Origin: Gelidibacter salicanalis
GTDB taxonomy: Bacteria; Bacteroidota; Bacteroidia; Flavobacteriales; Flavobacteriaceae
Reading direction: 5' to 3'
Assembly: GCF_007997285.1 (NCBI RefSeq)
Contig: NZ_VORX01000002.1
Location: 124,001-188,000 of the forward strand
Length of the DNA: 64,000 bases
Under the pieces are notes generated by a model. That model did not search any database. It had not been told where the DNA came from and was given only the letters and a program-made list of their open reading frames with translations. The translations under genes and the position numbers were made by a program. Shown here in pieces: positions 15,826 to 24,250 of the stretch (positions within the stretch are counted from its first letter, which is position 1; the number at the start of each line of letters is the position of its first letter).

Positions 15826-18129
15826 ATGAAGAAATTAATTATTATTTGTGCTTTGGCTCTCTTGGGAATAAATGTAGAGGCCCAGATGAAAGATGTGACA
15901 GTAACCTTACAACCTACTGCCAGCTATAACTGGTTTGACAAAAACACTGCTATTGAAAATGGTGTGATGTTTGGAGGACGAATAGGTTTCGGATTTGGAG
16001 AAGCAATTGAATTAAGAGGCGTTTACGAAATATCTAACGATCTTAATAATACCGTTGAAGGTTTTGATATTTTTTCAGATGATTTTGTAAATAATTTTAA
16101 CTCCAGAAAAGTGGATATAGAACGTATAGGAGGTGAGTTCAAGGCTAACATTCCTACACGTGGTACCTTTGTTCCCTATCTGACCCTTGGAGCAGGAGTA
16201 CAAAAACTGAAAGTTGATATTGCTGCAGTAGGTGCATCATCAAACGTGCAAAAATCTGAACAGATTTATGCTAACCTAGGTTTGGGTACACAAATTAAGC
16301 TCGGCAATAGATTATTTCTAAATTTAGAAGTAAAAAATACGGTCTTTAATATGAATCCAGCTTCTGTGCTATACCAGGAGGGGCAAGATCAAAGTACTAT
16401 TGAAGGTTGGTTAAATGATAATAACAACTCGAGAATGTATAACTGGTCGGCACTGGCCGGATTACAACTGTATCTAGGAGGACGCAGTCCAGAAGAGTTT
16501 AGTGCATTGGATAGAGCTTATTATAGAAAGTTTTCTGGTGGATTAGGTGGTTTCAAATTAATTTTAGAACCAGGTGGAGCCTATGTTAATTTTGATAATG
16601 ATTCCAATCTGTCAGACTCTTATTTTCTGGGTGGAAAAATTGGTTTTGATTTGAACCAATATGTAGGTATTAGAGGTTTTTATTATCAAGCTACCAAAGA
16701 TGAAAAGATATCTACTGATTGGGACGATTTGGCCATGTATGGTGGTGAATTTATTGCAAAATTGAATGTTTCTCGAGGTTTGGTGCCTTACCTAACCGTT
16801 GGTGGTGGTTATTTAAACGCCTACAAAGGAAGCTATATTGGTAAAGATCAACTTACCGGTGCCTCTTCTGGCTATTTCGCCAAAGGTGGTTTAGGTTTAA
16901 ATGTGCCTGTTGGTCGAAATGTTGAAATATATGGAGATGCAAGTATGTTATTTACTTCGGATCGTGCAAATAATGATCTGGAAAATACGATTGCACCAAG
17001 TGAGTTAAAACAACATACCATGTACACTGCAGGGATCCGTTTTCAGTTAGGTAAAAGAGGGGATGACACGGATGAGATTTTAGAGGATAAGATAGATCAA
17101 AGGGTTGAAGATAGAACTCAGGTGTATCAAAACCGAATTGATGAGCTAGAATCTGAACTGTCGGACGCCTATAAAAATAATGATACCAAGAAAGCGGTAG
17201 CAATCATCGAAGAGAAGAAAGCTTTAGAACGCGAACAGGACGGTCGTCAAGAACCTAAAACTACGCTTAGTAAAACTGCGAAGGACGTAAAAGGATCACG
17301 AGTTGAAATGACTCCAAAAGAACTTGAAGATTTGATTGAAAAAGTGATTAAAGGTGTGGATGAGGAATCTCGTAAACCACAAACGATTGATGATCGAATG
17401 GATCGTTTAGAAAGATTGTTACTTGAAATTAATACAGGAGCATATCGAGAAAATCTTTCACCGGCGCGTCAAGATGGTGCTTCTAAGCAAATCATGGACA
17501 AATTAAATGAGCTTGATAGCAAAATGGATAAAACCACAGACAAAGTCAATGCTCTGGGATTAAGCATGATGTTAGGAAACCAAAATCAAAACCAAGACAA
17601 AACTGTGATCATAAATCCAAGTCAACAGACTACACCTGCGCCTCAGATGACACGTCCATCAACTACTACAGTGGTAACGGATAAGGATGGTAATACGATC
17701 TTACAATCTGAACCTGCAAATACAGGTGTTGCAACAGGTTGGGTCGTAAATGAAGGTATGTCGGTCTTTACAGGTGTTGTTATAGCTGACGATGTGTCAA
17801 TGATTATTGGTATAAGAGGCAACTATGCCTTTACTAATTCACCATTTAAGTTTATGCCAGACCTATACTTAGCTCCAGGTAAAAATACAGGGTTTGGAAT
17901 AAACGCCAACGTAGTGATTCCTTTTATGGTAAACGCAGGCATAATTTTAGAGCCTTATATAGGCCTTGGCCTTGGGTATAATGATGCAGTGGGTGTAAGT
18001 ACGTTTAGTCCCAACTTAGTTTTAGGTACTACTTTTAATGTATTTGGTGGCAAGTTGTTTGCAGATTATACCGCTCATAATTTTATCGATATACATAGAA
18101 TATCTTTAGGATATAAATTAAAATTTTAG
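15826..18129 (+). CDS. Outer-membrane protein with multiple beta-barrel domains and a coiled-coil linker
   Basis: A 767-residue exported protein (signal peptide ~1-19, ending VEAQ). Residues ~25-220 and ~238-412 are two homologous outer-membrane barrel-like domains: both contain a V-P-Y-L-T-(L/V)-G-(A/G)-G motif and the alternating aromatic pattern of OmpA/OmpW barrels. Residues ~415-620 are charged and helical (EDKIDQRVEDRTQVYQNRI onward), followed by a Gln/Thr-rich stretch. Residues ~640-767 form a third strand-rich domain ending in YKLKF, a typical outer-membrane C-terminus. It is five bases from the OmpA gene that follows, so they are cotranscribed. The function is unknown; an envelope-structural role is inferred. 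Confidence 0.75.
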   Translation: MKKLIIICALALLGINVEAQMKDVTVTLQPTASYNWFDKNTAIENGVMFGGRIGFGFGEAIELRGVYEISNDLNNTVEGFDIFSDDFVNNFNSRKVDIERIGGEFKANIPTRGTFVPYLTLGAGVQKLKVDIAAVGASSNVQKSEQIYANLGLGTQIKLGNRLFLNLEVKNTVFNMNPASVLYQEGQDQSTIEGWLNDNNNSRMYNWSALAGLQLYLGGRSPEEFSALDRAYYRKFSGGLGGFKLILEPGGAYVNFDNDSNLSDSYFLGGKIGFDLNQYVGIRGFYYQATKDEKISTDWDDLAMYGGEFIAKLNVSRGLVPYLTVGGGYLNAYKGSYIGKDQLTGASSGYFAKGGLGLNVPVGRNVEIYGDASMLFTSDRANNDLENTIAPSELKQHTMYTAGIRFQLGKRGDDTDEILEDKIDQRVEDRTQVYQNRIDELESELSDAYKNNDTKKAVAIIEEKKALEREQDGRQEPKTTLSKTAKDVKGSRVEMTPKELEDLIEKVIKGVDEESRKPQTIDDRMDRLERLLLEINTGAYRENLSPARQDGASKQIMDKLNELDSKMDKTTDKVNALGLSMMLGNQNQNQDKTVIINPSQQTTPAPQMTRPSTTTVVTDKDGNTILQSEPANTGVATGWVVNEGMSVFTGVVIADDVSMIIGIRGNYAFTNSPFKFMPDLYLAPGKNTGFGINANVVIPFMVNAGIILEPYIGLGLGYNDAVGVSTFSPNLVLGTTFNVFGGKLFADYTAHNFIDIHRISLGYKLKF

Positions 18130-18133
18130 GAAG

Positions 18134-19141
18134 ATGTTACAATTAAATACACATAAATTGAAAACACTAGTTCTTTCTGTATGTATATTATTTTCAGTGA
18201 GTCTTTTCGCCCAAAGCGAAAAGACTTCTGATACAAGTATTATTGTAATGACAGAAGCAGAACTTAGCTCTTTTTTAAGCACGGTAGCCGATGCTAGACG
18301 CGCGCAACTTCAAGAAAGGGAGAGCAGACGACAGAAACAAGATTTAGCCGAGTTGAGATTAAAATACCAACAGCGTTCAGGATTAGAGACGTCAGGAATG
18401 GATAATCGTGGTTATGATCAAATTTCTAATCAGCAAATTCTACAGGAACTACGCTATTTGAACCAAAGAATTGACAATCTCAGTTTTGGTAACAGAGCGT
18501 TGCCTTCTCAAAACAGAGATAACTCAACCATTATCATGCCTAGTAATGCTGCTCCTAGTTCATTTTATCCTTCTAATGATAGAAGCACGGCAACAATTAT
18601 TCCTTCTAACAGTAATAAAATAAAAGAGTTACAAGATGAAATTGATTCTTTAAGAAATGTTGAAGCAAATAGGCTTCATATGGGAAGAGAAAATTCGTTC
18701 GCGGATAGCTTACATACGATGAAAGGAAGCTTGGATAATGTTAGGCGTCAGTTGGATAGTATAGAATCGAAAATGTCAACTTCTGATAAAATGGTTAAAT
18801 CTGCCGAAAGGAATGAAAGTAAAACTTACTTCAAGCAACAAGTTTATTTCGAAAATAATTCAGAAATTTTGCGAGCTGAATATTTTCCATACATTCAAGA
18901 TCTAATTCAAATCTTAATCAACTATCCCGAAGCAAAAGTTATGTTGGAAGGATGGGCAAGTCCGTTAGGTAAATCAGATTATAACAAACAACTTTCTATG
19001 CGCAGAGCTGAAGCGGTTGAAAAAGCTTTTAAAAATAATAGAGTGGATGCAAGTCGAATTATTGTCTCTTTTAGAGGAGAGGATAACATATCTTCTGAAC
19101 AACATGCTCGACGTGTGGATATGTCTATTATTGTGAGATAG
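18134..19141 (+). CDS. OmpA family peptidoglycan-binding protein
   Basis: A 335-residue exported protein (signal peptide ~1-26, ending LFAQ). The middle is a charged helical region (~45-210) with an RxxQxxE-rich segment and a Ser/Asn-rich linker. The C-terminal ~110 residues are an OmpA_C domain: VYFENNSEILRAEYFPYI, then VMLEGWASPLGKSDYNKQLS, ending in HARRVDMSIIVR. This domain normally binds diaminopimelate in peptidoglycan. The usual NxxLSxxRA motif reads NKQLSMRRAEAV. With the preceding barrel protein it probably links the outer membrane to the cell wall. Confidence 0.88.
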   Translation: MLQLNTHKLKTLVLSVCILFSVSLFAQSEKTSDTSIIVMTEAELSSFLSTVADARRAQLQERESRRQKQDLAELRLKYQQRSGLETSGMDNRGYDQISNQQILQELRYLNQRIDNLSFGNRALPSQNRDNSTIIMPSNAAPSSFYPSNDRSTATIIPSNSNKIKELQDEIDSLRNVEANRLHMGRENSFADSLHTMKGSLDNVRRQLDSIESKMSTSDKMVKSAERNESKTYFKQQVYFENNSEILRAEYFPYIQDLIQILINYPEAKVMLEGWASPLGKSDYNKQLSMRRAEAVEKAFKNNRVDASRIIVSFRGEDNISSEQHARRVDMSIIVR

Positions 19142-19174
19142 AATATTTACACAGCTCAAAGATCCATGACCATC

Positions 19175-19225
19175 AAATCTTATGTTGAATTTAAATTAAT
19201 TTAAATTCAACATAAGATTTTTTGT
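19175..19225 (+). terminator. Perfect 46-base palindrome and T tract after the OmpA gene
   Basis: 19175-19220 is a perfect palindrome with 23-base arms (AAATCTTATGTTGAATTTAA and its complement), followed by TTTTTTG. This is an unusually long terminator stem, 34 bases past the OmpA stop codon. Confidence 0.88.
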
Positions 19226-19227
19226 TT

Positions 19228-19707
19228 TTAGGTGGTCACTTTGTCGCATGGCATTCTATTCAAGTTTTCTGAGCATTCTAAATTTTCAAGATGCCCCTCC
19301 GCCAAGTCAGAGAATGATATGTTACTATCAGAATGAGAAAAGTCTTTTTTAATCTGATTTGCAGAGGCGTCTTTAGATTTAAACTGAAGAGATAACAATG
19401 CTTTGATGACTCCTGTGAGTAAAGTTGATAATAAGCTATTGAAATGCTCCGAATTAGAATCAGGTTTTTTAACACTGAGGTTTGTCTTGTCCCATTCTTA
19501 CAACTCTATAGTGCCCCATGAATAGGAATGTTGATCGACGGTTTCTGTGATGCGGATCGCAACAAGATTTACGCCTTCTTAATTGGGCTTTTTGCAAAGA
19601 ACTAATTCTGAGTTTAAAAACAATAGTACCTGTTAAGTATGCGAAAGATAAATCAGGTAGAACATAGGTACAACCAATGCTGAAATCAACTGATATGAGA
19701 TGCTATC
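19228..19707 (-). pseudogene. Decayed reverse-strand coding remnant, unidentified
   Basis: On the minus strand, 19228-19497 reads 90 codons without a stop but with no start codon until near the end (begins EWDKTNLSVKKPDSN, ends RMPCDKVTT). An in-frame TAA at 19498-19500 precedes more coding-like sequence (NLVAIRITETVDQHSYSWGTIEL), and a frameshift near 19575 leads into a third stretch (SIGCTYVLPDLSFAYLTGT). I read this as the C-terminal part of a broken gene. The family is not recognised. It lies inside the tRNA-bounded block. Confidence 0.45.
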
Positions 19708-19769
19708 AAAAAAAATAGAAATCATTAAAATCATTGATAATGAATGATTTTAATGTCGTTTATGCAGAT

Positions 19770-19827
19770 GTAAGCCAGGCTTAGGATCTAGTCCCGCTAG
19801 GTGTGGGAGTTCGAGTCTCCCCACCTG
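19770..19827 (+). pseudogene. tRNA-Leu(UAG) 3' fragment, distal direct repeat
   Basis: From the anticodon arm to the acceptor (GGCTTAGGATCTAGTCCCGC, then the variable arm, T-arm and CCCCACCTG) it matches the intact tRNA at 15140-15192 with few changes. It keeps the original CTTAGGA loop, so it derives from the functional gene and not from the nearby decayed copies. The 5' half is absent. Confidence 0.9.
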
Positions 19828-19836
19828 AAAAAAATA

Positions 19837-19869
19837 AAAGCTTCTCTTTTCAGAGAGGATTTTTTTTTG
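19837..19869 (+). terminator. Terminator copy after the distal tRNA fragment
   Basis: AGCTTCTCT-TTTC-AGAGAGGAT followed by T9 matches the tRNA-Leu terminator with one broken pair, so the duplicated segment included tRNA 3' end plus terminator. Confidence 0.8.
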
Positions 19870-20088
19870 TGTAAAACTTCTCTTTAATATTTTAAAATTG
19901 ACCCCAACAGTGCTTTAATTCTATCAATTAAAAATAGCTTTGACAACTTAAGTATAATCACGGTTTTCTTATAATTAACCTCTTGAAATAGGATTTTAGT
20001 ATCCACAATTGCAGTACTGGCAATGTTCGGCTTAATGCTATGTATTTCAGGCTGAAGGAATTATTTTTATACTTTATATCGGATAAAT

Positions 20089-20119
20089 TTGTCTCCATTA
20101 ATTTCCTAATGTATATTTG
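20089..20119 (+). promoter_or_regulatory. Promoter of the cbb3-like oxidase operon
   Basis: TTG at 20089-20091 and TATATTTG at 20112-20119 are 20 bases apart, matching the Bacteroidetes consensus. The start codon is 104 bases downstream of the -7 box. Between 19870 and 20088 I see no other feature, and no clear Fnr-type TTGAT-N4-ATCAA palindrome. Confidence 0.65.
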
Positions 20120-20222
20120 TGCTGCACTATAGGACTAAAATAATCTGCAACAGATTCATTCTTCAATTGTAATTAGTGGTGATTTTGACCCCTATAGTAG
20201 CCTCTTAAAAAAAATAGATTTT

Positions 20223-22028
20223 ATGAAAAAAGGTAAGATCTTCATCTTGTTATTTTCTGTGATACTTCCGAATATTTTAAATGCTCAAGAAAAAATAAAT
20301 ACGGATAACTGGCTTTCCAGTCCTGGAATTATTGGCACTTTCGTACTCATTGCTATTGTGATGATTATAGCCATTGTCATCTTGTTTGTGAAATTAAACG
20401 GCTATATCGATTCTATGAAACGCCGTCAGATAAATTCTCAAAAATTGGCATTTGATGATGAGCTCATCGCTTTGGATGATGCGGATATTGATGCCATTTT
20501 AGAAAAACGAAAAGCTGCCCTTAAGTATAAATTAGGAGGAAACGAATTATCAGGCCATGCGTTGGCTAGTGACGATAAAGGCCTGATACAACGTATCGAA
20601 AATGATCCCAATAACGCCTATTTTGACGAGAAAAAGAAAACGTCGCTCAGCCTCGAAACCCCTTTAGAATTAAAGAAAATAATCATCTATTACATTGGCG
20701 CTGCCATCTTATGGCTTGTTTTGGGAACTTTAATTGGGCAATATCTCGGAATGAAGTTTGTGTGGCCTGAAATGGACCATCAGTCTTGGTTGAGTTTTGG
20801 CCGTTTGCGCCCGGTGCATACCAATATGGTGTTTTGGGGGTGGTCATCCTTGGCAATGATCGGTCTTGGGTATTTTGTTATTGCCAGAACTTCCAACACT
20901 AAAATTTATAATTACACCTGGGCTTGGACCGCTTGGGGCCTTATCAATACAACTATTGTATTGGGCAGTTTGTCCCTAATGGCGGGCATCAATAATGGGG
21001 GCGGCGAATATAGAGAATACATCTGGCCAATTATGCTCCTTTTTGCCATTGGCTTGGTGATGACCTTCATCAATTTTTACAAAACTGTAGCGACTCGCAA
21101 AATTTCAGAAATCTATATTTCGAACTGGTTTATCTTAGCTTCCCTCATTTGGACCATCGTCTTGGCTATTATTGGTTATTTGCCATTCTATCAGGATGGG
21201 TTGGGAGAAACGGTCATTCAGGGCTACTACATGCATCAGGGCGTTGGAATGTGGTTTATGACCTTTACATTGGGTTTGGTGTATTATTACTTGCCTTCGG
21301 CTTTAAACAAACCTATTTATTCCTATTCCTTAGGGGTTTTGGCTTTTTGGACACAAATGTTGTTCTATACCATGATCGGGACCCATCATTTTGTATTTAG
21401 TCCCTTGCCATGGTGGTTGCAGACCATTGCGATTGTCTTTAGTGCAGGTATGGTGATTCCGGTTGTAGCAGGGTCAACAAACTTTTTAATGACCATGAAG
21501 GGCAGTTGGAATCACATCTCTAAAAGTTATGTGCTCCCGTTCTTTTTAGTGGGAACTGTCTTTTATTTTGTGGGTTCTATGCAAGGGAGTGTACAGGCGT
21601 TTCGTTTTACAAATTTCGTCTGGCATTTTACCGATTTTAACGTGGCGCACTCCCATATGACCATGTATGGCATCATCGCCTTTTTCTTGTGGGCATGTAT
21701 TTATGCCATTTTGCCAAAATTAACAGGAAGGGAACCCTCACAGGTTCTAGTAGGAGGGCATTTTTGGCTGGCATTTATAGGGTTGTTTGCTTACATGATT
21801 TCGCTAATGGCTGGAGGAACCTATAAAGGCTTAAGCTGGATTGAAGGAAATGCTTTTATAGAATCTGTCATTTTGATGAAACCGTATTGGGTGTGGCGTG
21901 CCGTTGGTGGGTCGCTCATGTTTGTCTCTCACTTGATATTTGCCTATAATTTCTATTATATGGTGAAGGGCTACGCTAATATGAAACCTTCTGTAAGCGC
22001 CAAAAAAATTGAAGAAATAACTGTTTAA
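20223..22028 (+). CDS. ccoN: cbb3-type haem-copper oxidase subunit I, with N-terminal extension
   Basis: A 601-residue catalytic subunit of the haem-copper superfamily. The first ~150 residues are an extension: signal peptide ending LNAQ, a membrane segment (~36-57) and an acidic linker. The COX1 domain follows. Haem and copper ligands are visible: His199 (RLRPVHTN), CuB His338 (YMHQG), Tyr382, His388/His389 (IGTHH), and His476/His478 (VAHSH). The spacing His-44-Tyr-6-His and His-88-His equals that of Pseudomonas CcoN as I remember it, so the cross-linked Tyr is retained and O2 reduction is favoured over NO reduction. The Glu expected in the CcoN FEGP motif is Gln454 here. It heads an operon ending in a truncated haemoglobin. 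Confidence 0.88.
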   Translation: MKKGKIFILLFSVILPNILNAQEKINTDNWLSSPGIIGTFVLIAIVMIIAIVILFVKLNGYIDSMKRRQINSQKLAFDDELIALDDADIDAILEKRKAALKYKLGGNELSGHALASDDKGLIQRIENDPNNAYFDEKKKTSLSLETPLELKKIIIYYIGAAILWLVLGTLIGQYLGMKFVWPEMDHQSWLSFGRLRPVHTNMVFWGWSSLAMIGLGYFVIARTSNTKIYNYTWAWTAWGLINTTIVLGSLSLMAGINNGGGEYREYIWPIMLLFAIGLVMTFINFYKTVATRKISEIYISNWFILASLIWTIVLAIIGYLPFYQDGLGETVIQGYYMHQGVGMWFMTFTLGLVYYYLPSALNKPIYSYSLGVLAFWTQMLFYTMIGTHHFVFSPLPWWLQTIAIVFSAGMVIPVVAGSTNFLMTMKGSWNHISKSYVLPFFLVGTVFYFVGSMQGSVQAFRFTNFVWHFTDFNVAHSHMTMYGIIAFFLWACIYAILPKLTGREPSQVLVGGHFWLAFIGLFAYMISLMAGGTYKGLSWIEGNAFIESVILMKPYWVWRAVGGSLMFVSHLIFAYNFYYMVKGYANMKPSVSAKKIEEITV

Positions 22029-22041
22029 TACGATCTGAAAC

Positions 22042-23052
22042 ATGCTTAATTTTCATAAAGAACATAAAAATTTGGTGCTTACTGCAGGTGGTGTATTTAT
22101 AGCCTTAAGTATTCTTATTGCCATAGTGCCCGCTTTCCAGATGCAGGGTACTGAACCTATTCCGGACGAAAAACCTTTAACCGCCGAAGAGCGGGAAGGT
22201 CTACACGTTTATGTTTCAGAAAACTGCATGGCTTGCCACACGCAGCAAGTCCGCAACATTGAAATGGACAATGTGTGGGGAAGTCGGCCGTCCATTCCCT
22301 CCGATTATTTTTACAGTAAAAAACGTATGGATGTGTGGCGCCAATCGCCTTCAGTGTTAGGCAGTGAGCGTACAGGACCGGATTTGACCAATATCGGAAT
22401 CCGTCAGCCCAGTGAAGATTGGCATTTGCTCCATTTGTACAACCCTAGAGCGGTTGTTTCCGCCTCGGTTATGCCGTCCTATCCATGGTTGTTTAGAGAA
22501 GTAGATAGCGCTTCACTAAAAAAGTACGATAAAGTAGTTGCGGTACCTAAAGAATTATTTAATAAGCCTGGAAAAAAAATCGTAGCTTCCTACGATGCCT
22601 TGCGCTTAGTAGATTATTTAAAATATTTGAAACAGACGGAATTGCCGGGCGGGAATGTTAATGATTTTATTCCGGCACTGAAGAAAATTCAAGCCGAAAG
22701 AAGTGAAAGTCAACAAGCGGGTGGTCTGGATGGTGCTAAATTATATTCCCAAGTCTGCGCAGCTTGTCACCAAGACGGTGGTAAAGGGATCGTGGGTGCC
22801 TTTCCCTCGTTGGTAGGTAGCGCCATAGTCAATAATGCGGATGCTGAAAAACTGATCCGAGTGGTTATTCAGGGTTATGATGCCCGTACGGATTACGGTG
22901 TGATGCCTCCGTTTGGAGATCAACTTACGGATGAAGAAATTGCGGCCATTCTTACCCATGAAAGAAGTAGCTGGGGTAATGATGCAGCGCCTGTAACTGC
23001 AGATGATGTCGCCAAGGTGAGACAATATGTTGAGATGGAATTAAATAAATAA
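22042..23052 (+). CDS. Fused CcoO-like/CcoP-like dihaem cytochrome c
   Basis: A 336-residue membrane-anchored c-type cytochrome (one N-terminal membrane segment ~10-30). Residues ~45-200 match CcoO: haem site CMACH at 62-66, then SERTGPDLTNIG, the HLYNPRAVV block and the Met ligand in SVMPSYPW. Residues ~228-336 are a second class I cytochrome c domain with CAACH at 239-243 and a Met in YGVMPPFGD. One polypeptide thus seems to do the work of CcoO plus part of CcoP, passing electrons from periplasmic donors to subunit I. It starts 13 bases after ccoN. Confidence 0.88.
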   Translation: MLNFHKEHKNLVLTAGGVFIALSILIAIVPAFQMQGTEPIPDEKPLTAEEREGLHVYVSENCMACHTQQVRNIEMDNVWGSRPSIPSDYFYSKKRMDVWRQSPSVLGSERTGPDLTNIGIRQPSEDWHLLHLYNPRAVVSASVMPSYPWLFREVDSASLKKYDKVVAVPKELFNKPGKKIVASYDALRLVDYLKYLKQTELPGGNVNDFIPALKKIQAERSESQQAGGLDGAKLYSQVCAACHQDGGKGIVGAFPSLVGSAIVNNADAEKLIRVVIQGYDARTDYGVMPPFGDQLTDEEIAAILTHERSSWGNDAAPVTADDVAKVRQYVEMELNK

Positions 23053-23055
23053 GAG

Positions 23056-23325
23056 ATGAAAAAAGGAGCTTTAATTTTCGTATGGTTGTTTTTCTTAGGA
23101 CAGGCGATGGCAGTGGCTTGCGATGTTTGTGAGAAAGATCAACCCAAAGGGTTTGAAAATATCACGCACGGGGCGGGACCTTCAGGAGACTTCGATTATT
23201 ATATTATTTGGGGCGCTATAATTATCGTGGGGTTTACACTGTTTTATAGTCTGAAATATCTGATAAGACCTAAAGAGAATGATCCTGATCATATTAAGAA
23301 TATTGTTAGAAACGAAGGATTTTAA
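23056..23325 (+). CDS. Small membrane protein of the oxidase operon
   Basis: An 89-residue protein with a signal peptide (~1-21), then a short CDVCEKDQP motif exposed outside, one membrane segment (~48-68) and a short charged tail. The CxxC lacks the His of a haem site, so it could be a redox or copper-binding pair. It starts three bases after the cytochrome gene and is likely an accessory or structural subunit. I do not recognise the family. Confidence 0.65.
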   Translation: MKKGALIFVWLFFLGQAMAVACDVCEKDQPKGFENITHGAGPSGDFDYYIIWGAIIIVGFTLFYSLKYLIRPKENDPDHIKNIVRNEGF

Positions 23326-23327
23326 TT

Positions 23328-23750
23328 ATGGAAGACAATAGGATCGTAACCGTATTTTTGGACGATGATATCAAACCGTTTGCATCATTTGCGCCGCCGG
23401 TCAAAATCGTTTTGGATACAACCAAAATTCCCGACGGAAAGCACACCCTAAAAATAGTAGCAAAATCTTCCAATAATGTGGAAGGCATTCGTGAAATTCC
23501 GTTTATTGTTCGTAATGGACCTGAGATTTCAGTGGTAGGTTTAAAAGCAAATGAAACGGTAGATAACCAAATCCCGATTACCATCAATGCTTACGGCAGT
23601 GAAACCTCCGATTTTTTCGTTATCCGCGGCTCTGAAACACCAAAAGCGATTCCCGCATGGGTTTGGGCATTATTGGTAATGGTGTTTGCCTTTGGACTCT
23701 TTTACATTATTATGTACTGGGATCCTGAACTCTATAAATCATTTTTTTAA
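23328..23750 (+). CDS. C-tail-anchored protein of the oxidase operon
   Basis: A 140-residue protein whose first ~100 residues are strand-rich and Ig-like (FAPPVKIVLDTTKIPDGKHT, then REIPFIVRNGPEISVVG), with one membrane segment near the C-terminus (~108-130). There is no signal peptide and no haem or metal motif that I can see. The tight spacing to its neighbours argues for a subunit or assembly factor of the oxidase. FixH-like function is possible but not supported by a clear motif. Confidence 0.62.
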   Translation: MEDNRIVTVFLDDDIKPFASFAPPVKIVLDTTKIPDGKHTLKIVAKSSNNVEGIREIPFIVRNGPEISVVGLKANETVDNQIPITINAYGSETSDFFVIRGSETPKAIPAWVWALLVMVFAFGLFYIIMYWDPELYKSFF

Positions 23751-23752
23751 GT

Positions 23753-24139
23753 ATGGAACACGATATTTTTAGTCTTGAAGACGTCAAAACCTTAGTCAAT
23801 ACATTTTATGATAAAGTACGTGAAGATGAGTTGTTAGCGCCTATTTTTAATAAGGTCATTAAAGACCGTTGGCCCGCACACTTGGAAACCATGTACACAT
23901 TTTGGCAAACCGTACTTCTAGGAGAACATACGTATACTGGGAGTCCGTTTCCGCCACACGCCAAATTACCAGTCTCCAAAGCGCATTTTGACCGCTGGTT
24001 GGAGCTGTTTTACAGCACCATAGACGAGCAGTTTGAAGGCGAAATTGCTGAGGAGGCCAAATGGCGCGCTTCAAAAATGGCAGAGATCTTCCAATTTAAA
24101 ATTGACCGCTACCAACAATCTGTCTCTGGACATTTTTAA
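23753..24139 (+). CDS. Group III truncated haemoglobin
   Basis: A 128-residue globin of the 2-on-2 fold. The proximal His is His78 in VSKAHFDRWLELF, and Tyr19 sits at the B10-like position (NTFYDKV). The length and the motif FWQTVLLG...FPPHAKLPV are typical of group III. The family is linked to binding or detoxifying NO and reactive species in low-oxygen niches, but its role is not settled. It begins two bases after the preceding gene and is the last gene of the oxidase operon, so it may protect or feed the oxidase. Confidence 0.92.
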   Translation: MEHDIFSLEDVKTLVNTFYDKVREDELLAPIFNKVIKDRWPAHLETMYTFWQTVLLGEHTYTGSPFPPHAKLPVSKAHFDRWLELFYSTIDEQFEGEIAEEAKWRASKMAEIFQFKIDRYQQSVSGHF

Positions 24140-24215
24140 TTGTCCTTCCCGATAACTTTTTAAACCGTAACGTTGAAACAGAAATGTTTTGTTTGATCTT
24201 TTAATTCGGATAGTT

Positions 24216-24245
24216 TTGTCCTAATTAAAATTGTTTGTATCTTTA
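24216..24245 (+). promoter_or_regulatory. Promoter in front of the heptad array
   Basis: TTG at 24216-24218 and TATCTTTA at 24238-24245 are 19 bases apart. The match is good except for A in place of the last G. A start a few bases downstream would place the whole 210-base repeat array in the cupin mRNA leader. Confidence 0.55.
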
Positions 24246-24250
24246 CTGAA

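Noticed and set aside
19278-19475. 65-residue minus-strand open frame
   Set aside because: It is out of frame with the longer coding-like remnant of the same strand, so it is a shadow of that pseudogene.
20223-22028. Nitric oxide reductase (NorB-like) instead of an oxidase
   Set aside because: Tyr382 and the CcoN spacing of copper and haem ligands are present, and the EGFWE-type glutamates of cNOR are not. NO reduction remains possible but not favoured.
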